Assembly: GCF_014649915.1 (NCBI RefSeq)
Contig: NZ_BMTY01000004.1
Coordinates: forward strand, 123,624 to 187,623
Direction: 5' to 3'
Length of the DNA: 64,000 nucleotides
From: Streptomyces toxytricini
GTDB taxonomy: Bacteria; Actinomycetota; Actinomycetes; Streptomycetales; Streptomycetaceae
The notes beneath the pieces were generated by a model, which worked only from the letters and a program-made list of their open reading frames with translations, searched no databases and was not told the origin of the DNA. Position numbers and translations under genes: made by a program. This document shows, in pieces, positions 1 to 7,295 of the stretch. The stretch's first letter is position 1; every line of letters starts with the position of its first letter.

Positions 1-1
1 G

Positions 2-193
2 GGCGGCATGACCTCCCGCGAGCTGCTGGAGATCATCCGCGGCCTGTCGTCCTGCAACCTGGTCTCCGCGGACGTCGTCGAGGTCGCCCCGGCGTACGAT
101 CACGCCGAGATCACCTCGGTCGCGGCCTCGCACACCGCGTACGAGCTGACCACCATCATGAGCCGCCAGATCGCGGCCGCGAAGGGCAAGTAG
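2..193 (+). CDS. speB: Agmatinase (ureohydrolase), C-terminal fragment
   Basis: This is the last 63 codons of a gene that begins outside the window. The sequence contains a [13 protein letters not shown] stretch followed by an HTAYEL helix, which matches the C-terminus of the agmatinase/guanidinobutyrase family. These are Mn-dependent enzymes that hydrolyse guanidino compounds to urea plus an amine. The metal-binding motifs lie upstream of the window, so substrate preference cannot be judged. The next gene, a ThDP enzyme, follows after about 50 bp on the same strand, suggesting co-transcription. The family assignment is firm; the symbol is less so because related ureohydrolases share this tail. 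Confidence 0.8.
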   Translation, partial: GGMTSRELLEIIRGLSSCNLVSADVVEVAPAYDHAEITSVAASHTAYELTTIMSRQIAAAKGK

Positions 194-242
194 CCGCCAC
201 GGCCACGCCCTTCGGCACGTCGGCACGGAAGGCCCGCACAGC

Positions 243-1928
243 GTGACGCACGACCACGACCTGGTACTCCGCCCCACCGACGCCCAGCGGGCGGCGGCAC
301 TCGCCGCGCCGCCGGGCCGCACGGGCGGGGACCTGGTCGTGGAGACGCTGCGCGGGCTCGGCGCGACGACCGTGTTCGGGCTGCCGGGGCAGCACGCCCT
401 CGGCCTGTTCGACGCGGTCGGCCGCTCCGACCTGCGGCTCGTCACGCTGCGGGTGGAGAACAACGCCGGCTTCGCGGCCGACGCGTACGGCCGGCTGACC
501 GGCGAGGCCGTGCCGCTGCTGCTGTCGACGGGCCCGGGCGCGCTCACCGCGCTGCCCGCCCTCGCGGAGGCGGCCGCCGCCTCCTCGCCGGTCCTCGCCA
601 TCTCCTCCCAGGTGCCGGCCGCGGGCCTCGGCGGCGGGCGCCGCGGCCACCTGCACGAACTGCGCGACCAGGCCGCCTCCTTCCGGGACGTCGTCAAGTC
701 CGTCCACACCGCCCGCACCCCCTCGCAGATCCCCTCCGCCGTCGCCGCGGCGTGGGAGTCGGCGCTGACGGCGCCGCACGGGCCCGTCTGGGTGGAGATC
801 CCCGAGGACGTCCTCCGGGCGGAAACGTTCATCCCGCAGGTCACGGGCATGGACGCCACCCCGCACGAGCTCGCCCCGCGCCCCGAGCTGACCGCGCTCG
901 CCGCGCACTGGCTGGAGCACGCCGAACGCCCGGCGATCCTCGCGGGCGGCGGCGTCATCCGCTCGGACGCGGCCGGAAAGCTGAAACAGCTCGCGGAACG
1001 CCTCGACGCGCCCGTCGCCACCACCTTCGGCGGCAAGGGGGCCTTCCCCTGGAAGCACCCCCTGTCCCTCCAGTCCTGGCTGGAGGACCGCCACACGACC
1101 GACTTCCTCGAAGACGCGGACGTCCTGCTGGTGGTCGGCTCCGGGCTCGGCGAGCTGTCGTCGAACTACCACACGTTCCGCCCCCGCGGCCGCGTCGTCC
1201 AGATCGAGGCCGACCCCGGCAAGCTGGAGTCCAACCACACCGCGCTCGGCATCCACGCCGACGCCCGCCTCGCCCTCCAGGCCCTCCTGGAGACCGTCGC
1301 CGAACGCCGCGACCCGGCCGCCGCCGGGCGCGCCCGCACCGTCCTCTCGGCCGTCAGGGCCCGCCTCGCCGGCCAGGGCCTCGACCTGGAGCAGGGCCTC
1401 CTCGCCTCGATCCGCTCGGCCCTCCCCGCCCGCTCCCCGTCGTTCTGGGACATGACGATCCTGGCGTACTGGGCCTGGTCCGCCTTCGACCCGCGGCACC
1501 CCAACACCATGCACTCGGCGCAGGGCGCGGGCGGCCTCGGCTACGCCTTCCCCGCCGCCCTCGGTGCCTGCCTGGCCGAGCCGGGCACCCCCGTCCTCGC
1601 CGTCTCCGGCGACGGCGGCGCCATGTACTCCCTCGCCGAACTGGCCACGGCCCGCCAGCACGACCTGGACGTCACCTGGCTGATCGTCGACGACGGCGGC
1701 TACGGCATCCTCCGCGAGTACATGGCGGACGCCTTCGACGGCCGCACCACCGGCACCGAGCTGACCCGCCCGGACTTCGCGGCCCTGGCCGAATCCTTCG
1801 GCGTCCCCGCCGTCACCACCACCCCGGACGCCCTCCGCGCGGACCTGGAGAAGGCCCTGGCCACATCCGGCCCGTCGGTGGTGGTCCTTCCGGCCAAACT
1901 CCGCATGTTCGCCCCGACCCACGTGTAA
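243..1928 (+). CDS. Thiamine diphosphate-dependent enzyme, acetolactate synthase-like
   Basis: A 561-aa protein with the three-domain layout of the ThDP decarboxylase/acetolactate synthase superfamily. The N-terminal ThDP-binding domain (about 28-190) carries the activating glutamate in RVENNAGFAADAYGR (Glu72). A central Rossmann-like domain holds ILAGGGVIRS. The C-terminal domain has the GDG cofactor motif in AVSGDGGAMYS near residue 457. The usual NN that closes the ThDP motif reads DD here (IVDDGGYGIL). The start is GTG. It sits directly behind the agmatinase, a pairing that suggests a role in arginine/guanidine-derived carbon metabolism. The reaction cannot be read from sequence; it could be a benzoylformate-decarboxylase-like or acetolactate-like enzyme. 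Confidence 0.8.
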   Translation: MTHDHDLVLRPTDAQRAAALAAPPGRTGGDLVVETLRGLGATTVFGLPGQHALGLFDAVGRSDLRLVTLRVENNAGFAADAYGRLTGEAVPLLLSTGPGALTALPALAEAAAASSPVLAISSQVPAAGLGGGRRGHLHELRDQAASFRDVVKSVHTARTPSQIPSAVAAAWESALTAPHGPVWVEIPEDVLRAETFIPQVTGMDATPHELAPRPELTALAAHWLEHAERPAILAGGGVIRSDAAGKLKQLAERLDAPVATTFGGKGAFPWKHPLSLQSWLEDRHTTDFLEDADVLLVVGSGLGELSSNYHTFRPRGRVVQIEADPGKLESNHTALGIHADARLALQALLETVAERRDPAAAGRARTVLSAVRARLAGQGLDLEQGLLASIRSALPARSPSFWDMTILAYWAWSAFDPRHPNTMHSAQGAGGLGYAFPAALGACLAEPGTPVLAVSGDGGAMYSLAELATARQHDLDVTWLIVDDGGYGILREYMADAFDGRTTGTELTRPDFAALAESFGVPAVTTTPDALRADLEKALATSGPSVVVLPAKLRMFAPTHV

Positions 1929-1987
1929 TGCCGTTCCGCGCTCGCTAGGTTGGCCGCGATCACGAGCACGGAGCGCAAGGGGGAGCG

Positions 1988-2428
1988 GTGTCCTTCGAGG
2001 GTGACCCAAGCCGGTCCGGGCAGTCCGCGGCGCCCGGGGGTCCGCCGCCGCAGATGCGGCTGAACCAGCTCGCCGCCGACCCGGGCGGCGGCGCGGCGCC
2101 CGGCGGGCCCGGCGTGCTGGCCACGGCGCCTCCCGAGAAGAAGAAGGCCGCCAACACCATCGAGAACGTCCTCCAGCCCGGCACGACGAAGGCGGCGGAC
2201 GCGGCCGACGAGCCGACCAGGACCGCGGTCAAGGCCTTCACCGGCTGGGACACCGCGGCCGGCCTGGCCAAGGCGCACACCCACTGGGACGACCAGGTCA
2301 AACGCCTGATGTCCCGGCTCGCCTCCGAGAAATCCGCCCTGCGCGGCGCCTCCCGCCTCTTCACCGGGAACGACCAGCTGACGGGCCGGAGCTTCCAGCC
2401 GGTGCAGTCCAAGGTCACGGGACTGTAG
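1988..2428 (+). CDS. Small helical ESX/WXG-like protein
   Basis: A 146-aa protein with no signal peptide. It has a Pro/Gly/Ala-rich N-terminus (1-50) followed by predicted amphipathic helices containing FTGWDTAAGLAKAHTHWDDQ and ending near FTGNDQLTGRS. The helix-turn-helix layout with Trp-containing turns resembles actinobacterial ESX/WXG100-like partners, but no exact WXG is present. It starts with GTG 14 bp after a purine-rich stretch, and its stop lies 14 bp before the next gene, so the two are probably one operon. The pairing with a large WXG-like protein suggests an export partner or chaperone. That role is inferred; no enzymatic motif is visible. Confidence 0.65.
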   Translation: MSFEGDPSRSGQSAAPGGPPPQMRLNQLAADPGGGAAPGGPGVLATAPPEKKKAANTIENVLQPGTTKAADAADEPTRTAVKAFTGWDTAAGLAKAHTHWDDQVKRLMSRLASEKSALRGASRLFTGNDQLTGRSFQPVQSKVTGL

Positions 2429-2442
2429 GGGGCGGGCCCGAC

Positions 2443-4596
2443 ATGCCGAGTTACGCCGAGATCATGCAGACGGACCTGTCCGCGCTCACCACCGCCGCCG
2501 AAGGCTGGAAGGCCATGGCGGCGCAGTTCAAGACCCTGGAGGACGTCTACAAGGACGAGGTCCAGAAGGTGTCCGCCGGCAACGGCTGGCTGGGCTCCGC
2601 CGCCACCACCGCCGCCGCCAACTCCGCCGCCACCCGCCAGGAGTACGCGTCGGCGCAGAAGGAGGCGCTGGCCATGGAATCACTGCTGCGGGACGCGCAC
2701 GCCCGGTTCACCGACCTCAAGGGCCGGCTCACCTCGGCCGTCGCGGACGCGCAGGCCGCCGGCATGAAGGTCTCCGAGGCGGGCGTCGCGAGCTACGACT
2801 ACTCCAAGGCCGACGCCGCCACGGCGAACGCCGTCCGGCACGACCCCGACCTCCCGGAGACCGAGCGCGCCTGGACCCGCCGGATCGCCGACACCGTCAA
2901 GGCCGTCACCGAGTTCGACGCGGACGTCAAGACCGCCCTGCTGAACGCGTCCGGCGCGGACGGCACCGCGATGTTCGGCTTCAACGCCAAGCCCGTCAAC
3001 GACGTCGAGGCAGTGGAGGCGCTCGCCCTCACCCACAAGATCCGCCAGGGCAAGGCATCCCCGGAGGAGTTGCGGCACTTCGACGAGGTCCTGAAGCAGA
3101 ACTCCGGGGACAAGCACTTCGCCGAGGCGTACCTGCACGCGATGGGCGCGAAGGACACCCTCCTGCTCGCCGACCAGATGCACCTCGCGTCGAACGAGCG
3201 CGGCGCGTCGGCCGCCGAGCGCAAGCTCCACGAGTCGATCAACGCGGGCCTCGCCGGGACGATCGCCTCCGGCACCAAGGACCCGGACGGGTACGCGTAC
3301 AAGCCGTTCGTGAACGGGCTCAAGGAGCAGGGCCCGGAACTCGTCGCGAAGGGCCTGCGGCCCACGTACGGCTACCAGGCGCTGGTCACCCTCATGGCGA
3401 ACGGCGACGGCTACGGCTACGGCAGGCAGTTCCTGAACGACGTCGGCCACGGCATGATCGAGGCCGAGAAGTCGAAGCCGCACATGTACGACCACGCCTA
3501 CGACCCCCAGCGCCCCGACCTGATCGGGGACCCGCTGGACGGCCTGCTCGGCATCATGGGCAAGAACCCGGACGCGGCGACGTACTTCCTCGACCCCGAG
3601 GCACCCGGCAACAAGAACGAGCACCTGAAGTACCTGCTCACCGAGCGCGACCTGCCCGACCCCTACATCTCCACCGGCTACGGCCCGCCGATGGCAGTGC
3701 ACGGCGACAAGACGGCCGGCCTCGGAGCGGCCCTCCAGGCGGCGGCGACCGGCCACACCGACGGCGAGAAACTCGGCCCCGCCGGCCCGCACACGGAAGG
3801 CCAGGCCCGGGTCATGCACCACGCCGTGCGCCTCCTCGACCGGGAGATGGACGGCGACGAGTTCCCGAAGGACCTGGAGGGCCTGCGCCGGCCGATGGCG
3901 AAGGCACTGGTCGACTACGTCGGGGACACGCACGACATCCTCGGCGGCAAGGAGACCCGACTGGGCGGCATCTCCGGCAGCGACGCGATCGACGGCTCCG
4001 GCGACCAGGCCCGCATCGCTGTCGGCCAGGCCAGCCTGATCCGCGTCATGCGAGGCGTGGCCGACGACGGCCCGGCATTCGCCCTGCTGGTCGAGGCGGA
4101 ACGGATGTACTCGGCGGAACAGCTCACCGCCGCCGCCCCCTACAAGGGCGACCTCCACGGTGTGAGCGCGGACTGGGACAACAGGGCCCACGACATCGGC
4201 ATGGCGGCCGGCGCCCTCAACGGCATCGGAGCCGACGTCTACAAGGACAAGGAAGACGACCGGGTCAAGTGGGCGGAGGGCACGGCCGAACACTCGGCCG
4301 CCTTCGCGAACTCACTCATCGGCGAGATCCCGATCGCGGGCACGGTCGGGGGCTCGCTGCTCGACTCGCTCAAGTACGAGTGGGTCGCGGGCGTCAAGGA
4401 CGAAGCCGAGAACCAGGGGAAGAAGGACTCCAGCACCAACTTCGGCAAGGGGACGGACGCAATCAATCACATGTTCAATGAGTGGGGGAACGATCGTGGG
4501 GCCCGCCAGGACCCCGCGTTCGACCATGCGCGCAACGAGTTGAGCCAGGCATACGCCACCGGTCGGGAAGCCGCCCGTGCGCACCTCAGATCGTGA
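2443..4596 (+). CDS. Large ESX/WXG-like protein of the DUF6571 type
   Basis: A 717-aa soluble protein. The first 120 residues form two long helices with a GWLG turn (NGWLGSAATT), typical of WXG/LXG-like export domains. The remainder is a long alpha-rich region with motifs such as YFLDPEAPGNKNEHLKYLLT, which I recognise from Streptomyces proteins annotated as DUF6571. A Gly-rich hydrophobic segment (IPIAGTVGGSLLDSL, about 625-640) precedes a charged C-terminus ending in an ATGREAARAHLRS helix. No catalytic motif of a known toxin is evident. It is followed directly by a lipoprotein gene. It may be a contact-dependent or ESX-secreted effector, or a spore-associated protein; the family label is moderate and function unknown. 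Confidence 0.7.
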   Translation: MPSYAEIMQTDLSALTTAAEGWKAMAAQFKTLEDVYKDEVQKVSAGNGWLGSAATTAAANSAATRQEYASAQKEALAMESLLRDAHARFTDLKGRLTSAVADAQAAGMKVSEAGVASYDYSKADAATANAVRHDPDLPETERAWTRRIADTVKAVTEFDADVKTALLNASGADGTAMFGFNAKPVNDVEAVEALALTHKIRQGKASPEELRHFDEVLKQNSGDKHFAEAYLHAMGAKDTLLLADQMHLASNERGASAAERKLHESINAGLAGTIASGTKDPDGYAYKPFVNGLKEQGPELVAKGLRPTYGYQALVTLMANGDGYGYGRQFLNDVGHGMIEAEKSKPHMYDHAYDPQRPDLIGDPLDGLLGIMGKNPDAATYFLDPEAPGNKNEHLKYLLTERDLPDPYISTGYGPPMAVHGDKTAGLGAALQAAATGHTDGEKLGPAGPHTEGQARVMHHAVRLLDREMDGDEFPKDLEGLRRPMAKALVDYVGDTHDILGGKETRLGGISGSDAIDGSGDQARIAVGQASLIRVMRGVADDGPAFALLVEAERMYSAEQLTAAAPYKGDLHGVSADWDNRAHDIGMAAGALNGIGADVYKDKEDDRVKWAEGTAEHSAAFANSLIGEIPIAGTVGGSLLDSLKYEWVAGVKDEAENQGKKDSSTNFGKGTDAINHMFNEWGNDRGARQDPAFDHARNELSQAYATGREAARAHLRS

Positions 4597-4597
4597 C

Positions 4598-5257
4598 ATG
4601 CGCAAGAAGCTGAGCCGTTTGACGGCTGCGGTCGTGTGCACGGTGCTTCTGGCCGCTTGCGGCTCGGGTGGCGCCGACGAGAAGGCGGCGCGCGTCTGCG
4701 AGGCGGCCTCCACGTCGGAGGAAGCGCTTCTCCTGCGGGAAATCCTGCAGACCGAGGCGGTTGTGGCGGACCCGCCCAGGACAATGGACGAGCTGGTACG
4801 GAAGTTGAAGCGCGATCTGCGCTCCCTGCCGCCCCACACTGACACGGCCCGCTATATCGGATGCACGTTTGAAACCAACAGCGACGTGCGTCATGCCCGG
4901 GTGAACTTCTCGTTCTCATGGATGCCGCGTGCCGCTCCGCTGAACCTCCTGATCGGGGGCGGTGTGGAGTACGACGTGAACGGTGTGCGCGTCGCAGCCG
5001 ATTCAGTCCACGCGAGAATGTATGTTCCGTGCGCCATGCCCGCTGACCTCGCGGACCATTCGCAGAAGGCGGACTTGCACGTGGTCGTGTCCTCCAACTT
5101 CATGGACTTCGCGCCGGACAGGAGCCAGGCCGGCAGAGAGAAGACGGCGGCCCTGACCTACCTCGTGACCCGCAATGTCACCGACGCGCTCGGCTGCGAG
5201 AACAAGCCCCTTGAGCAGCCCCCGACCGTGAAGCCGCTCCCCGACCCTACCCCCTGA
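4598..5257 (+). CDS. Secreted lipoprotein
   Basis: A 219-aa lipoprotein precursor. The N-terminus has a basic start (MRKKLSR), a hydrophobic core and a lipobox LLAACG, so Cys21 would be lipidated and the protein anchored on the outer face of the membrane. I chose the ATG one base after the stop of the preceding gene; an upstream GTG would add seven residues before the signal peptide. The mature part has no recognised domain and includes a likely disulphide pair (CTFET and CAMPAD). The gene is visibly less GC-biased at third positions than its neighbours. Its tight coupling to the ESX-like pair suggests it is an immunity-like or surface partner, but this is inference. Confidence 0.75.
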   Translation: MRKKLSRLTAAVVCTVLLAACGSGGADEKAARVCEAASTSEEALLLREILQTEAVVADPPRTMDELVRKLKRDLRSLPPHTDTARYIGCTFETNSDVRHARVNFSFSWMPRAAPLNLLIGGGVEYDVNGVRVAADSVHARMYVPCAMPADLADHSQKADLHVVVSSNFMDFAPDRSQAGREKTAALTYLVTRNVTDALGCENKPLEQPPTVKPLPDPTP

Positions 5258-5666
5258 CGGGGAACTCGGCCCACACTGTCTTGCCGATGCCGTGCGGGCG
5301 GGGGCCGTGGCCCCAGCGGTCCGCCACGGCCGCCACCACCGCCAGGCCGCGGCCGCCTTCGTCGTCCGGCCTGTGCGGGGCCGGTGCGAGGTCGGCGCAG
5401 TCGCCGGCGTCCGCTACCTCGATGCGCAGGCACACCCCGTCCCACACCGCCCGTACGCCGATCTGCCGGCCCCTGGGCGCCCGTGCGTGCCGTACGGCGT
5501 TGGTGACGAGTTCCGACAGCGCCAGCTCCGCCGCCTCCGCGGTCGCTCCGGCGACACCCCACGCGCGCGCCTGTGCGCGGAAGAACGCCCGGGCCCAGCC
5601 GGGGGTGCGGGGGCTGCGGGGGAGCAGCCACGATGCGTCAGAAGGGGCAACGTCCACGTTCCTCAC
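5247..5666 (-). CDS. ATP-binding protein of the HATPase_c / anti-sigma kinase-like family
   Basis: A 139-aa GHKL ATPase domain without sensor or histidine box. The N-box reads ELALSELVTNAVRHA (about 52-66), and there is a DAGDCADL G1-like box and a GRGLAVVAAVADRWG G2 box near the C-terminus. Streptomyces encodes many such stand-alone HATPases related to RsbW/SpoIIAB; some are anti-sigma factors and most are uncharacterised. The 3' end overlaps the 3' end of the lipoprotein gene by 11 bp (convergent). It is transcribed divergently from a GntR regulator across a perfect palindrome, so it is a likely target of that regulator. Confidence 0.85.
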   Translation of the reverse strand: MRNVDVAPSDASWLLPRSPRTPGWARAFFRAQARAWGVAGATAEAAELALSELVTNAVRHARAPRGRQIGVRAVWDGVCLRIEVADAGDCADLAPAPHRPDDEGGRGLAVVAAVADRWGHGPRPHGIGKTVWAEFPVRG

Positions 5667-5668
5667 CT

Positions 5669-5684
5669 ACCTATCTAGATAGGT
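5669..5684. promoter_or_regulatory. 16-bp perfect palindrome, probable GntR operator
   Basis: ACCTATCTAGATAGGT reads identically on both strands. It lies directly upstream of the HATPase start codon and about 140 bp upstream of the divergent GntR gene. A second, imperfect copy sharing TCTAGATA is centred near 5727, about 51 bp away (roughly five helical turns). Two phased sites in a divergent promoter suggest autoregulation and control of the HATPase gene by the GntR protein. Confidence 0.6.
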
Positions 5685-5824
5685 GTTCAGTGAAGCGCCA
5701 TTCGGAGGCTGTGGCGTGTGGGTGTCTAGATATGTTCGCGACTGTGTGATCAGGTATGCGGAAGCAGCCAATCGTGCCCTCTGCCGCCCCCTAGGCTGTC
5801 CGGAGATGATCGGGGAGGGATGGC

Positions 5825-6589
5825 ATGCCTCGTGGCGCTCAGAAGCGGCAGCCCAAGTACCGGCGCATCGCCGCCGACTTGAAGGACGGCATTGCGTCCG
5901 GCCGGTACGGGCCCGGCGACCGGCTGCCCGGTGAGAGCGACCTGATGGCCACCTACGGCGTGGCCCGGATGACCGCCCGCCAGGCGTTCGCGGCGCTCCA
6001 GGCCGAGGGGCTGGTCGAGCCCCGCAAGGGTGCGGGGGTCTTCGTCCGGGAGTTCAAGGTCGGCATCCGGCGCCGCGGGATCCAGCGACTCGCCGTCGAG
6101 GTGTGGGGCGCGGGCGGTTCCATCTGGGCCGCCGACGCCACCGGGCACGATGTCACCGTGCATCCGCTCGGCGTCGCCGAGGAGCCCGCCCCGGGCGCCT
6201 TGGCCGCGGTCCTCGCGGTTCCGGTCGGGGCGGCCGTCCTCGTCCGCCGCAGGAAGTTCCTCCTCGACGGCAGGCCGGTCATGCTGGCCACCTCCTACCT
6301 GGACGCCGCCCTCGCCGCCGGCACCCGCATCGCCGAGCCGGACACCGGGCCCGGCGGGGTCTACGCCCGGCTCGCCGAGCTCGGGCGGGGGCCCGTCCGG
6401 TTCCGGGAGGAGGTCCGGTCGCGGATGCCCGCGCCGGAGGAGGCCAAGGCGCTCGCCCTCGGGCCCGGGACACCCGTCGTGCTGGTGTGCCGGACCGCGT
6501 TCGACGCCGACCGGCGGGTGGTCGAGGTCAACGAGATGGCGCTGGACTCCGCCGCGTACGTCCTGGAGTACGAGTTCGACGCCGTCTGA
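5825..6589 (+). CDS. GntR/HutC-family transcriptional regulator with UTRA domain
   Basis: A 254-aa regulator. Residues about 12-78 form the GntR winged helix with the signature YGPGDRLPGESDLMATYGVA and recognition helix RMTARQAFAAL. Residues about 95-245 match a UTRA effector-binding domain, which in the HutC subfamily senses small carboxylates, sugars or phosphosugars. The start ATG follows a purine-rich GGGAGGGATGGC region. The only obvious target visible is the divergent HATPase gene via the palindrome at 5669. The ligand is not predictable from sequence. Confidence 0.88.
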   Translation: MPRGAQKRQPKYRRIAADLKDGIASGRYGPGDRLPGESDLMATYGVARMTARQAFAALQAEGLVEPRKGAGVFVREFKVGIRRRGIQRLAVEVWGAGGSIWAADATGHDVTVHPLGVAEEPAPGALAAVLAVPVGAAVLVRRRKFLLDGRPVMLATSYLDAALAAGTRIAEPDTGPGGVYARLAELGRGPVRFREEVRSRMPAPEEAKALALGPGTPVVLVCRTAFDADRRVVEVNEMALDSAAYVLEYEFDAV

Positions 6590-6613
6590 CGCCCTTCGGG
6601 TGATCACGCTGTG

Positions 6614-7078
6614 TCACCGCGGCGATCCCGGTGCGGTCGGCACCGGCCGTGGGAGCGTACCCGTGAGCCGATCCCCGTCGATCCGGGAGCGGAGGCGCAG
6701 ACCCCGCCAGGACCAGCAGCATGCCGACGGCCGGCAGCGACAGCACCACCCTGCGGCGCACCGCCTCGCGGCCCGGCACCGCCAGGACCCGGCCCAAGCG
6801 CCCAGCACCAGCAGCACGACCAGCCCGCAGACCAGCAGCATCCAGAACGGGAAGGAGACGGCGGTCGGGCTCCTGGCGACGTAGGCCTGGAGGGAGAGCT
6901 GGAGGTCGTTCGCCGGGATCTCGAAGTAGGCGTAGTACGCGTCGGTGTACGTCCGGCCGAAGTAGTAGAGGAGGCCGAGGACGACGGTTGCCGGAGCCGT
7001 GACGTACGCCACCTTCTCCAGGGCCGACCCCCGGTCGCGGCCCCCGTCCGGCGGCGGCTGCTCCTGCGGCTCGGGCAT
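6614..7078 (-). pseudogene. Integral membrane protein gene with apparent frameshift
   Basis: Reading leftward from the ATG at 7078 gives a plausible membrane protein: a polar N-terminus, a first membrane segment (VTAPATVVLGLLYYFG), a loop with tyrosines (TYTDAYYAYFEIP) and a second segment (FWMLLVCGLVVLLVLGA). After about residue 110 this frame becomes Arg/Cys-rich and unlike a protein. The -1 frame over the same DNA (about 6710-6790) encodes a natural continuation with a third hydrophobic segment (LSLPAVGMLLVLAG). A single-base deletion near 6790 would explain the switch. It is either a decayed gene or a sequencing error. Family members are usually considerably longer than the 154 aa this frame allows. 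Confidence 0.55.
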
Positions 7079-7295
7079 GCGCCCAGCATGGGCGCGCCCG
7101 CCGGGGGCCGCACGCGGGGCGGCGCCGGACGGCTGAGCCGGCCGCCCCGGCGCCGCGGGCGCGCTCACGCGGACGGACGCGCCCCGCGTGCGCCCGACGT
7201 GACACATCCGCACCGTCGAGATGTTGCGGCGGGATGAAATCCGCCGGTCGGCGCGTTGGGGGAGGCGGCAGCGACGGACGACGGGGAGGCAGAAC

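Noticed and set aside
1700..2284. Minus-strand frames over the ThDP enzyme and small ESX-like gene
   Set aside because: Shadow frames without start-site context, domain or hydrophobic pattern.
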